64,000 nt of DNA from Erysipelothrix amsterdamensis (GTDB lineage: Bacteria; Bacillota_I; Bacilli_A; Erysipelotrichales; Erysipelotrichaceae). Both the position numbers and the translations under genes were made by a program. The DNA lies in the NCBI RefSeq assembly GCF_940143175.1, contig NZ_OW659496.1, forward strand, positions 1,178,001-1,242,000, given 5' to 3'. This document shows, piece after piece, positions 44,979 through 57,209 of this stretch (positions are counted from its first letter, which is position 1; the number at the start of each line of letters is the position of its first letter). Below the pieces are notes generated by a model. That model made no database searches. It was given only the letters and a program-made list of their open reading frames with translations, and had not been told where the DNA came from.

Positions 44979-45002
44979 AAAAGACACTCTAAATAGAGTG
45001 TC
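44977..45002 (-). terminator. Terminator of rRNA operon 3
   Basis: GACACTCT/AGAGTGTC stem with U run, as in the other copies. Confidence 0.85.
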
Positions 45003-45007
45003 AAATT

Positions 45008-45122
45008 ACCTGGTGATGAACTATCTTCACTAGCGCGTGGCTAGATATTGTCGCCGCTAAAGTGCTTAACTTCTGTGTTCGAGATGGGAACAGGTGTGAC
45101 CACTTCGCTAAAATCACCAGAT
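45008..45122 (-). rRNA. rrf: 5S rRNA, operon 3
   Basis: Differs from the other two 5S genes by one base near the 3' end (TCACCAG instead of TCGCCAG on the minus strand), which turns a U-G wobble of the terminal stem into a U-A pair. Confidence 0.95.
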
Positions 45123-45197
45123 CATAGTGCATTAGAGAGATGAACTCTCAAAACTGAATAACAGAAATTTGATCTTTTTCGAATCGTTGTATCTTTT

Positions 45198-48097
<2,900 letters not shown>

Positions 48098-48401
48098 ATG
48101 TAATTTCGCGCCCTAATTCTTAAAATCAGGTTTTTTTTAACGCTTATCGCTTGATAAGCTGTGTGTTTGCTTTGATTGCTTACTTAATTGCTTAAGTTAC
48201 TGTTTTTGTTTAACTTGATGTAAATCTAGTTTTATACAACTATTCGAAAAGATCATGTTGATAACATTTATTTCTTTGTCTATCTCTTTTTCTTTTCTGT
48301 TATTCAGTTTTCAAAGATCATTTTTCTTGAGATTCCAACGGACTCTCAAAACTAAACAGGAAACTTTAGGTGTCAACTTCACGTCTTTCTAATTACTCCT
48401 T
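48098..48401 (-). other. 16S-23S spacer of operon 3, no tRNA
   Basis: Same content as the other copies; processing arms at 48294-48311 (23S) and 48348-48364 (16S, paired with 50011-50027). Confidence 0.8.
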
Positions 48402-49942
<1,541 letters not shown>

Positions 49943-50069
49943 ATTCTTTCTCTTTTTAACTCTGACGAGTTTTGTTTATTTATTTATCCGTATTTCTTTT
50001 TGAAATTGACGTTTCCTGTTTAGTTTTCAAAGACCATTTTCTGCACCCGGTTTCCCTTAGCGCTTGTAT

Positions 50070-50098
50070 ATAATATCCCACATCCTGTGTTTTGTCAA
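50070..50098 (-). promoter_or_regulatory. rRNA promoter, operon 3 (lead operon)
   Basis: Minus strand TTGACA, 17-bp spacer, TATTAT. The -35 is a perfect consensus, unlike TTGACG in operons 1 and 2; sequence identity with the other copies ends at the -10 box, so the spacer and everything upstream are different. Confidence 0.82.
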
Positions 50099-50113
50099 AT
50101 GATTTCGGGCTTT

Positions 50114-50647
50114 TTATTTAAATTCTTTTACCGTTAAATATTTATCGAAATATCTATATATCTCTTCTTCATTAAATGGGTAACTTTTACTCTTAACTTG
50201 TTCAACCAACCGATCCTTCTCTTCGACAACTATATCGATAATTTCTTTCGAATAATTCATCAAAACTTGATGCTCATCAAATTCATCTTCATCAAGAACT
50301 ATATACTTCCCGTCTGGAAATACTTTAACATCAAGATCATAATCTATGTTCTTAAGACCTTCTTCATCGAATACACTTGGTGAAGCGAGATTGCAGTAAT
50401 AATAAACTCCCTTATTACGTATCATTGAAATAACATTGTACCAACGATTTAAGTAGTAAAAACAAATTGCTGGTTCGCGTGTGAACCATCTTCTACCATC
50501 TGATTCAACAACCCAAGTTTTATACGTTATTAAAACAATTTTTTCGTCATCGACATCAAGAACTGTGCCACTAGACCAGGTCCGATGAAGCGAACCATCA
50601 TGTTTATAACTTTGTATATAAATAACTTCTCCAACTTTTGGTAACAT
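50114..50647 (-). CDS. DUF402 nucleoside tri/diphosphate phosphatase (YgaC/Ntdp-like)
   Basis: Member of the DUF402 family, whose Staphylococcus member Ntdp hydrolyses nucleoside tri- and diphosphates. The core WFTREPAICFYYLNRWYNVISMI and DYDLDVKVFPDGKYIVLDEDEFDEH carries the family's acidic and aromatic residues. I choose ATG at 50647 (177 residues): AAAGGATGGGAAG lies upstream, whereas it abuts the earlier in-frame ATG at 50662. The gene lies just upstream of, and in the same direction as, the lead rRNA operon. Enzyme activity is assumed from the family. Confidence 0.8.
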   Translation of the reverse strand: MLPKVGEVIYIQSYKHDGSLHRTWSSGTVLDVDDEKIVLITYKTWVVESDGRRWFTREPAICFYYLNRWYNVISMIRNKGVYYYCNLASPSVFDEEGLKNIDYDLDVKVFPDGKYIVLDEDEFDEHQVLMNYSKEIIDIVVEEKDRLVEQVKSKSYPFNEEEIYRYFDKYLTVKEFK

Positions 50648-50688
50648 AACAACACTTCCCATCCTTTAACATTATACACAATAAATGT

Positions 50689-51240
50689 CTAATTTCTATG
50701 CTTAATTCCAGTTCTATGTATTAATAAAGCATTCAATTTAGGCATGAGTGCTAAAATAAGAGAAAAAGATATTATTGTTGTGGGAATCATGAATGTAGCG
50801 TTATATGAAACAACGCCAGAAAACACATTACCACGATAGAACTCTGCATAAAACATTAACCCCGAAATTGTATGTAGCACAAACCTTGATAAATTTGAAA
50901 CAACAACGCCTACTGGTAAAGATAAATCATAAACTTTGAAATCAGGAACTAATCCTGCGACCGAATAAATCGAATATGCAAAAATGTAATCCAAAAAAAA
51001 TTGAAACCAGTGAATCACAATCGGAGTATTAATAATGCACTTAACAAGAAAAGATAACACCGCAACACACAGTGATTTTCCAAATCCCAAATGATAGCTA
51101 GCAATAATTAACACTATAATACTCAAGGATACGGAACCACCTTGCGGTAATCTCAAAATGTCAAAAGTATTTGTAATACATTCTAAAGCTCCAAAAAGTG
51201 CCACATACACTGAAAGCGTCGCTAAATCTTTAGTTTTCAT
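50689..51240 (-). CDS. thiT: ThiT-like thiamine ECF transporter S component
   Basis: Membrane substrate-binding component that would pair with an ECF energizing module encoded elsewhere. The 183 residues form about six hydrophobic helices. The segment RLPQGGSVSLS followed by a helix and later HWFQFFLDYIFAYSIYSVAGL matches ThiT, in which PQGGS and the LDY-type helix line the thiamine site. GAGGTGATTAA precedes the ATG. Upstream there is no TPP riboswitch consensus, unusual for thiT. It could also be a related S component with another vitamin. Confidence 0.72.
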   Translation of the reverse strand: MKTKDLATLSVYVALFGALECITNTFDILRLPQGGSVSLSIIVLIIASYHLGFGKSLCVAVLSFLVKCIINTPIVIHWFQFFLDYIFAYSIYSVAGLVPDFKVYDLSLPVGVVVSNLSRFVLHTISGLMFYAEFYRGNVFSGVVSYNATFMIPTTIISFSLILALMPKLNALLIHRTGIKHRN

Positions 51241-51313
51241 TTAATCACCTCAAAACGTTTAAGACTGAAATAAACAACTTAGCTCTTTAATTATATCTAT
51301 TGTATAAAAAATA

Positions 51314-51337
51314 AAAAGAGGTTAAAGCACCTCTTTT
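51314..51337. repeat. Left 24-bp direct repeat flanking IS30 element (terminator hairpin)
   Basis: The 24-bp sequence has an AAAAGAGGT arm, a short loop and an ACCTCTTTT arm. The exact same 24 bp occur at 52370-52393 on the other side of the insertion sequence. Confidence 0.85.
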
Positions 51338-51352
51338 CCTAAATTCAAATCT

Positions 51353-51383
51353 CAACCGCACCACCCAAGGTGCGGTTGTTTTT
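51353..51383 (+). terminator. Terminator at left end of IS30 element
   Basis: CAACCGCACC-ACCCAA-GGTGCGGTTG is a perfect 10-bp stem followed by five T, reading toward the transposase. It would block read-through from outside and overlaps the inverted repeat. Confidence 0.75.
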
Positions 51384-51424
51384 GTATAATAAAAGGAGCC
51401 CACCCGACTAAAAGGAGCTCCCAT

Positions 51425-52363
51425 ATGAAGTATAAACAATTAGATAAAAAAATGAAAGACCAAATTGATATTCTATTAAGCATCGGCTACTCTATGCGCA
51501 AGGCAGCACGTAAACTCAATATATCTCATTCTACGATTTCTAGATATAAAAATAATGTCTATAAGAAACGAACGATTGATATTCGAGAAAAATATTCCCA
51601 CCTAATCGAATATCTGCATTCTCACTATGATCCTAAAGTTCATTCGGTAGAAGTATGCTTGAGTAACTATAAACGATATCATCCATATAAACCGTGTGTT
51701 TCATCGCAGCAAGTCTATAACTGGATTAATCAAGGTAAACTTGATATAAAACCAAATAGAATGTGCTATAAACGTCGAAAACGTAAAAAGAGAATTAGTG
51801 GAATGATGAATCACTTGAGATGGAACTTGGAAGAGAAAACAGTACTTCCAATTAGCCTTAGACCTAAATACATTGAGAAACGTAACGAGATTGGCCATCT
51901 CGAAATCGACTCTATAATCGGTAAGAAACATGAATCTGCAGCGATTATATCCATTGTAGACCGCTGCTCAAGAATGACCTGGCTTATTAAAGCAGAATAT
52001 CGATATGACTATTACACATCAAACTTAATTCGAAAATTTATTGAAGAGAATAATATAACCACGAAATCGATAACAGTAGATAATGGACTTGAATTTAAAA
52101 CATTAGGAATTACAGCCAAGCGGTTGGGTGTGAAACTATATAAGTGTGATCCATACTGTTCTTTTCAACGTGGAACCAATGAACGAGCGAATGCAATAGT
52201 AAGAAGGTTTATACCAAAAGGTAAATCAATGTATGATATAGCGCAACAATATCTTGATGATATTTGCTTCAAAATTAACTCAATGCCGCGAAAAATATTT
52301 GACTTCAAAACGGCCTATGAGATAGACTTTAATAAAAGTAAAAGTGGTGCGGTTGAGATTTGA
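51425..52363 (+). CDS. IS30-family transposase
   Basis: DDE transposase of 312 residues. An N-terminal HTH (MRKAARKLNISHSTISRYKN) precedes the catalytic domain with D in GHLEIDSIIG, D in TVDNGLEFK and E in GTNERANAIVRRFIPKGKS, the IS30 signature. It looks intact. GGAG lies 6 nt before the ATG. Its stop is the last base of the right inverted repeat core. Confidence 0.93.
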   Translation: MKYKQLDKKMKDQIDILLSIGYSMRKAARKLNISHSTISRYKNNVYKKRTIDIREKYSHLIEYLHSHYDPKVHSVEVCLSNYKRYHPYKPCVSSQQVYNWINQGKLDIKPNRMCYKRRKRKKRISGMMNHLRWNLEEKTVLPISLRPKYIEKRNEIGHLEIDSIIGKKHESAAIISIVDRCSRMTWLIKAEYRYDYYTSNLIRKFIEENNITTKSITVDNGLEFKTLGITAKRLGVKLYKCDPYCSFQRGTNERANAIVRRFIPKGKSMYDIAQQYLDDICFKINSMPRKIFDFKTAYEIDFNKSKSGAVEI

Positions 52364-52369
52364 TAAAAG

Positions 52370-52393
52370 AAAAGAGGTTAAAGCACCTCTTTT
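52370..52393. repeat. Right 24-bp direct repeat flanking IS30 element (terminator hairpin)
   Basis: Second copy of the 24-bp hairpin. It covers the last codons and TAA stop of the AAC(3)-like gene on the minus strand, so it is likely the original terminator, overlapping the coding end. Confidence 0.85.
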
Positions 52394-53067
52394 AAATAGT
52401 CAATAAAATCACGATACTTCACTCCATATATATGTTGCCCATCTAATTGCTCATAAAGAAGTAGTTTCGAATTAAACACTAAGTCATGAATTCGAGCATA
52501 ATTTGGCACAATATCTAAATATGTCATAACTGATTTATCTTTTAAACAGGCCGTCTTTCTTATCACATGATGATCAAGCGTCGCATAAGCAAACTTCGCT
52601 TCAAACAATTCCAATACATCACCCACTAAGATAAGCGTAGCATTCAAATCGTAAAAATCTGTAAATACGGAATGCGATCCATAGGGAAAATCCATTTCCG
52701 TAGGTCTACCAAAGTATCTACTAAATTTACCCGCTGTCGCAATCATTAAACTTGGGTGTGTAACATAAATGCATTCTTGTTGAAGTGTCATAAGCTGCAT
52801 CATTTTCCCACTGGATAACACAAGACGTTCTTGATTTGAAATATACGGAACCATATCTTTGACAAGCACATCAGAATTAAACTCACAATCTCCAAAAACG
52901 CAAACGGTTCCCTCTTTCATGTGACTTTGAATCCCATCCAGAATAATTTTAGAATAAAACGGATCGAATCCATCACTCTCATGCACAAGCACCAAACCAT
53001 CTTTTTCCACTTCTAATCGTTTTAAGAGTTTTTCCACTGTTAGAGCCACGTCTTTTGAAGAATACAT
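52378..53067 (-). CDS. Divergent AAC(3)-like acetyltransferase
   Basis: Looks like a distant member of the aminoglycoside 3-N-acetyltransferase (antibiotic_NAT) fold: GLVLVHES near the N-terminus, an EGTVCVFGDCEF strand, THPSLMIATAGKFSRYF and PYGSHSVFTDFYDLNATLILVGD line up with the HxS, GTLVMPT, RSxHPxxSxxAxG and LLLG regions of AAC(3). The start at 53067 (MYSSKDVAL) has GGAGGTG 7-8 nt upstream; the frame runs to 53094. Whether it acetylates a drug is unknown; many chromosomal members have no known substrate. It follows the PgpA-like gene by 38 bp. Confidence 0.6.
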   Translation of the reverse strand: MYSSKDVALTVEKLLKRLEVEKDGLVLVHESDGFDPFYSKIILDGIQSHMKEGTVCVFGDCEFNSDVLVKDMVPYISNQERLVLSSGKMMQLMTLQQECIYVTHPSLMIATAGKFSRYFGRPTEMDFPYGSHSVFTDFYDLNATLILVGDVLELFEAKFAYATLDHHVIRKTACLKDKSVMTYLDIVPNYARIHDLVFNSKLLLYEQLDGQHIYGVKYRDFIDYLKEVL

Positions 53068-53105
53068 AGATAACACCTCCGCTTCTATATTCACTAAATA
53101 AATTG

Positions 53106-53594
53106 TTATATATTAATGTTTTTTTCTTGATGTTGACTATGAGCGAGTTTGCTTGCTGCAGAAGCTGCAATTGCTCCCACAATATCGTCAAGAAATGTAT
53201 TGCAAGTTCCATTGTTATGGTCATTCAAAGTTCCGATTATGCCTGGCTTGACTTTATCAATGTATCCATAATTTGTGAGCGCAATTGAGCCATAAAGGTT
53301 ACAAATTCCGTAGGCGAGAACTTCATCAATTCCATAAAGTCCTTCATCGCGATGAATAATGTCTTCGATATAATGACCACCAAAATCTTTATTTTCAACA
53401 GAAATGTCAATGTTAATTCCGGTAATTAACGCATGTTGAACTTCACGCTTATTCAAAACACTGTTAACAATCGGTTCTATATCAATAGAATCGATATCTT
53501 CAACATAGTCTTTTTGAAGAAAAACAACACACTCGATAATATCAGATATTTCAACGCCACGACACTTTAACAATTCCACACATTTATCATACAT
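53106..53594 (-). CDS. PgpA/YutG-like phosphatidylglycerophosphatase A family protein
   Basis: Member of the PgpA/LTRC family, related to phosphatidylglycerophosphatase A. KPGIIGTLND and CNTFLDDIVGAIAASAASKLAH are the Firmicute YutG-like signature. Soluble rather than multi-spanning in appearance. Start at 53594 (MYDKCVEL, 162 residues) is preferred because GGGAGGG lies 6 nt upstream and falls inside the longer frame. Activity on lipid phosphate is assumed from the family only. Confidence 0.75.
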   Translation of the reverse strand: MYDKCVELLKCRGVEISDIIECVVFLQKDYVEDIDSIDIEPIVNSVLNKREVQHALITGINIDISVENKDFGGHYIEDIIHRDEGLYGIDEVLAYGICNLYGSIALTNYGYIDKVKPGIIGTLNDHNNGTCNTFLDDIVGAIAASAASKLAHSQHQEKNINI

Positions 53595-53730
53595 AATGAA
53601 CCCTCCCATATATAGATTTATTATACATGACTTTTATCATAAAAAAACAGAAATGGATGGTTGGTTTGTTATTTATTTCATTTTACGACTGCTTGCGTTA
53701 CAATATAAGGAATAATTAGGAGGTCAATAT

Positions 53731-55200
53731 ATGACATACGAAGAATTACTCGATAAATTAAATAGCTTGAATCTTGCAATTACAACAATGAGTTTTGACG
53801 CACTCACAATTGCACCGAGAAATGGCGCAGCTTTCCGTAATAAAGCACTATCTATTCTCTCAGGTGAATATTTTGCACTACTGACTGACCCGAAAACCTA
53901 TCAAATATTGGAAGAGAGTCAAAATAACGAAAACCCCATTATTGCGGAGAGTGCTAAAACACAACTTCGTCAACTTAATAAAATCAAGAATATACCATCC
54001 GAAGAATACATTGCATTCGATAAACTAAAATATGACTCACAACAATCTTGGGAAGATGCGCGTGAAAAAGGTGATTACGATATTTTCAAAAAAGATCTTG
54101 ACGCCTTAATTTTAGGTCAAAAAAGCGCGATCAACCGCCGAAATTCAACTTTAAGTATTTATGAATCATGTCTCGATGATTACGAGGAAGGCTTACGTGA
54201 ATCTCATGTTGAAGGATTCTTCAGCACAATCGAACAAAAACTTGTACCATTTATTGATAAGGTGATTGAAGCACAAGGACCTAAACCAGCGTTTCTAAGC
54301 GCAGCGGTATCAATTCACGAACAAGATTTAATTTCAGATTTAATTAAGGACCATATGGGCTATGATTCATCATTTGGATACATGGGACATGCAGCACATC
54401 CATTCAGTAGCACGTTCTCAATTAATGACTCCCGCATCACAACACATTATTACGAAAACGACTTCACATCAAATATTTTTTCAATCATTCACGAAATTGG
54501 TCACTCAATGTACAACCACCAAGTCAATATTGACTTCGAAGGTTATCCTATTGCCGATAGTATGAGCATGAGTCTACATGAGTCACAATCACGATTAATG
54601 GAAAATATGATTGGTAGAAGTAAATCATTTTGGACACCTCTATATCCAAAACTTCAAGAAATTATTCCTCATGTTTTAGAGGATGTTAATCTTGATGCAT
54701 TTATCAAGGGTATCAATTACGTAGAAAAAGGCTATATTCGTGTTGAAGCTGACGAACTTACATATCCACTTCATATTATGGTTCGATATAATACCGAGAA
54801 AGAAATTTTCAATAACAATCACTGCGCAGAAGGTCTTGATCAATTCTTTGCAAATCAGATGACACAATTACTTGGTATCACACCGAAAAATCCAAGTGAT
54901 GGAATCCTTCAAGACGTGCACTGGAGCGATGCATCCTTTGGATATTTCCCAACATATGCATTGGGTACAGCCTATGCTGCTCAGTTCATGAAAAAAATGG
55001 AAGAAGATATCAATGTTGAAGAAGCACTCTTAAATGGTCAAATGGATATTGTTTTTAATTGGTTACGTGACAACATCCATCAATTCGGTGGGATGTATGA
55101 TACACAAACCATGATTGAAAGAGTTACCAACGAGCCATTCAATCCAAACTACTACATTGATTATCTCATTGAAAAGTATTCGTCACTTCTAGGCATTTAG
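53731..55200 (+). CDS. M32 family metallocarboxypeptidase
   Basis: Zinc carboxypeptidase of the Taq type that trims C-terminal residues from peptides in the cytosol. The 489 residues carry HEIGH at 254-258 and HESQSRLMEN with the third ligand E284, the diagnostic M32 pair, then PSDGILQDVHWSDASFGYFPTYALGTAYAAQ near the C-terminus. No signal peptide. TTAGGAGG lies 8 nt before the ATG. sodA follows after 57 bp. Confidence 0.94.
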   Translation: MTYEELLDKLNSLNLAITTMSFDALTIAPRNGAAFRNKALSILSGEYFALLTDPKTYQILEESQNNENPIIAESAKTQLRQLNKIKNIPSEEYIAFDKLKYDSQQSWEDAREKGDYDIFKKDLDALILGQKSAINRRNSTLSIYESCLDDYEEGLRESHVEGFFSTIEQKLVPFIDKVIEAQGPKPAFLSAAVSIHEQDLISDLIKDHMGYDSSFGYMGHAAHPFSSTFSINDSRITTHYYENDFTSNIFSIIHEIGHSMYNHQVNIDFEGYPIADSMSMSLHESQSRLMENMIGRSKSFWTPLYPKLQEIIPHVLEDVNLDAFIKGINYVEKGYIRVEADELTYPLHIMVRYNTEKEIFNNNHCAEGLDQFFANQMTQLLGITPKNPSDGILQDVHWSDASFGYFPTYALGTAYAAQFMKKMEEDINVEEALLNGQMDIVFNWLRDNIHQFGGMYDTQTMIERVTNEPFNPNYYIDYLIEKYSSLLGI

Positions 55201-55208
55201 TTAGACCC

Positions 55209-55253
55209 AGTCCTCCATCTTTGTTACAATTTAGTTATAAATAGAGGAGGACT
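55209..55253 (+). promoter_or_regulatory. Possible RBS-masking hairpin upstream of sodA
   Basis: AGTCCTCC (55209-55216) is the exact complement of GGAGGACT (55246-55253), which contains the sodA ribosome site; the loop would be 29 nt. It only matters if transcription starts upstream of 55209. Confidence 0.35.
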
Positions 55254-55257
55254 TACG

Positions 55258-55869
55258 ATGACTTATAAATTACCTGAACTTTCATATGACTTTAATGCAT
55301 TAGAACCACAAATTGATGCGAAAACAATGGAAATTCATTACACAAAGCATCATCAAACATATATTACAAATTTAAATACAGCGATTGAAAAACACCCGGA
55401 ATTAGAACAAGAATCACTTACAAACCTTATTGAGAACTTAAAGAATGTCCCAGAAGACATCCGCACAGCAGTTCAAAATAATGGTGGCGGTCATCTAAAC
55501 CATACGATGTTTTGGGAATTTTTATCTCCAAACAAGGGTCAACAACCTGGTGAAGCCTTAATGACTGCAATCAATCATGATTTCGGTTCATTCGACGCAT
55601 TTAAAGAAGCATTCTCTAATGCAGCAAAAACACGTTTTGGGAGTGGATGGGCTTGGTTAGTGATGGATTCAAACAAATCACTTAAAGTTGTATCTACCGC
55701 AAATCAAGATAATCCACTTTCAGATGGATTAACACCAATTTTAGGTCTTGATGTTTGGGAACACGCATATTACCTTAACTATCAAAACCGTCGTCCTGAT
55801 TACATTAATAGTTTTTTTGAAATTATTAATTGGGCAAAAGTTGATCAATTGTATACAGAAAACAAATAA
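55258..55869 (+). CDS. sodA: Superoxide dismutase (Mn/Fe)
   Basis: Converts superoxide to peroxide and oxygen. The 203 residues have metal ligands H27 in [11 protein letters not shown], a second His in [13 protein letters not shown], and Asp and His in [12 protein letters not shown]. The HTMFWE context is Mn-like, but Fe or cambialistic use cannot be excluded. A strong GAGGAGG site precedes the ATG. Its terminator has been split by an insertion sequence. Confidence 0.96.
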   Translation: MTYKLPELSYDFNALEPQIDAKTMEIHYTKHHQTYITNLNTAIEKHPELEQESLTNLIENLKNVPEDIRTAVQNNGGGHLNHTMFWEFLSPNKGQQPGEALMTAINHDFGSFDAFKEAFSNAAKTRFGSGWAWLVMDSNKSLKVVSTANQDNPLSDGLTPILGLDVWEHAYYLNYQNRRPDYINSFFEIINWAKVDQLYTENK

Positions 55870-55879
55870 ACTTATCAAA

Positions 55880-55894
55880 AAGCACCTCACTCAT
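55880..55894 (+). terminator. Left arm of sodA terminator, split by the IS3 element
   Basis: AAAGCACCTCACT right after sodA is complementary to AGTGAGGTGCTTT at 57187-57199 beyond the insertion sequence, with T residues after it. Joined, the two arms make a stem of 13 bp or more around a 12-nt loop that holds the 3-bp target. Confidence 0.75.
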
Positions 55895-55938
55895 TATTGG
55901 AACTGACCTAGTTCCTTGGGACTAAAGAAAAAACCAAG

Positions 55939-56790
55939 TTAGGATGAAGTTAACCGATAATTTACGGGAGATTGATATCCTAGCTTTTCTTGTATTCGAT
56001 TTTCATTGTAATATTTTAAATAGTTTATCACAGTTTGTGATACAATTTCAGTAGAACCCTTTAGGTCTGGGTTTAATTCGAATGTTTCACACTTTAGCGA
56101 GGCATGAAACGATTCGATAGGAGCATTATCAGCGGGTGTACCCTTACGGGACATACTCATGGTAATGCTTTTATTTTTTACTTTGAGTTGATACTCTTTT
56201 GATGTATAGACACTCCCTTGATCAGAATGAAGAATACATGGCTGAACGATATCCGGAAGTTGATTTAATGTATCAACCACACATTCTAGGTTTTGTCTGT
56301 CACTCAATGTAGACGCAATAATCTCACCATTATATAAATCCATGATCGTAGATAAATAGAGCATCTTATGGCCATAAGGGATGTAAGTGATATCTGTCAC
56401 CAATTTCTCTAGAGGACGTAGTGATTTAAAGTCGCGATTAATGATATTGGGCATAATGATCTTCGGATTTTTGTTTTTTCTATACCGTTTGACCTTAACA
56501 CGGCATTGACATTGGTGTTTCTGCATTATCTTTTGAACAGTGTTCTTATTGATAATTCTTTCTTTTCGAATTAATGCAGTTATTTTTCGATATCCATAAC
56601 GAAATTTATTTTCTTTACAAAGTTCAATTACTAATGCTTCATTGACAGAATAATTATTAGACTCAAGTTGCTCTTTTTTAGTCCAACGGTAATACGTTGA
56701 CTTAGGTACCCCAAAAAGATTCAAGATATCTTTAATAGATACAGTGTTGCGATACTCTTCAACGAGCTTGATGATTATTTCAGGAACCAC
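55939..56790 (-). CDS. IS3-family transposase OrfB
   Basis: DDE catalytic half, 283 residues. HTH_21-like region RYGYRKITALIRKE, then D in LVTDITYIPYG, D in LHSDQGSVYTS and E in PADNAPIESFHASLKCE. The frame begins with a GTG, but it is more likely made as OrfAB fusion by -1 frameshifting; it overlaps orfA by 16 bp. RIQEKLGYQSPVNYR is the usual C-terminus. Confidence 0.93.
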   Translation of the reverse strand: MVPEIIIKLVEEYRNTVSIKDILNLFGVPKSTYYRWTKKEQLESNNYSVNEALVIELCKENKFRYGYRKITALIRKERIINKNTVQKIMQKHQCQCRVKVKRYRKNKNPKIIMPNIINRDFKSLRPLEKLVTDITYIPYGHKMLYLSTIMDLYNGEIIASTLSDRQNLECVVDTLNQLPDIVQPCILHSDQGSVYTSKEYQLKVKNKSITMSMSRKGTPADNAPIESFHASLKCETFELNPDLKGSTEIVSQTVINYLKYYNENRIQEKLGYQSPVNYRLTSS

Positions 56791-57092
56791 ATCCTTTCTC
56801 TTTCCAAATACTTTTTTAATAGTTCAATTTGTTGCTCCAAAGATTTAATTCTAAGTCTTTGTGTTTCTTCGACCGTGTCTCCTTCAGGCCCTTTTCCAAA
56901 AGTATATTGCTTGCCTACAGGTTGAGAAAATCGGTAGTGTTCACCATTTCGATACCATCTCCACCATGTTTTGACTTGTGTTACATTTTTTATTCCAAGT
57001 TCAGTCTGAATAAACCTGCTTGAGTAGCCTGCCAATTTCATTTCTATAACTTTCATCTTTGTCTCATAGCTATGCATAGTTCGTGTTCCCAT
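56775..57092 (-). CDS. IS3-family transposase OrfA (HTH)
   Basis: DNA-binding half, 105 residues: an N-terminal helix-turn-helix (MKVIEMKLAGYSSRFIQTELGIKN) and a C-terminal leucine-zipper-like helix (LRIKSLEQQIELLKKYLE) used for dimerisation. AGGAGG lies 8 nt before the ATG. The slippery A AAA AAG sits in the zipper codons. Confidence 0.92.
   Translation of the reverse strand: MGTRTMHSYETKMKVIEMKLAGYSSRFIQTELGIKNVTQVKTWWRWYRNGEHYRFSQPVGKQYTFGKGPEGDTVEETQRLRIKSLEQQIELLKKYLERERMWFLK
56811..56817 (-). promoter_or_regulatory. -1 frameshift slippery site in IS3 element
   Basis: On the minus strand A AAA AAG lies in the orfA reading frame as TTA AAA AAG. A -1 shift continues as GTA TTT GGA and enters the orfB frame without a stop, which would give the OrfAB transposase. 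Confidence 0.75.
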
Positions 57093-57186
57093 ATAAAAAC
57101 CTCCTATATTGAACTATTTTACAATAATTCTCATACAAGAGGTTTTTTTCTTTAGTCCCACGGAACTAGGTCAGTTCCATTCATAA

Positions 57187-57205
57187 AGTGAGGTGCTTTT
57201 ATTCA
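57187..57205 (+). terminator. Right arm of split sodA terminator
   Basis: AGTGAGGTGCTTTTATT complements the arm at 55880-55894 and supplies the T run. Confidence 0.7.
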
Positions 57206-57209
57206 AAAA

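Larger units (their letters stand above)
51338..52369 (+). mobile_element. IS30-family insertion sequence (about 1032 bp)
   Basis: The element has one transposase gene and terminal inverted repeats. The perfect 20-bp core TCAAATCTCAACCGCACCAC lies at 51345-51364, with its inverse at 52344-52363; six to seven outer bases are imperfect. Both sides carry an identical 24-bp direct repeat that is itself a terminator hairpin, so a long palindromic target was duplicated. The right inverted repeat includes the transposase stop codon. Confidence 0.88.
55899..57178 (-). mobile_element. IS3-family (IS150-like) insertion sequence, 1280 bp
   Basis: Ends GGAACTGACCTAGTTCC at 55899 and its inverse at 57178 extend into inverted repeats of about 37 bp with one mismatch and one extra T. 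The flanks show ATT on both sides (55896-55898, 57179-57181), a 3-bp target duplication. It contains overlapping orfA and orfB with a slippery site, and appears intact. Confidence 0.92.
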
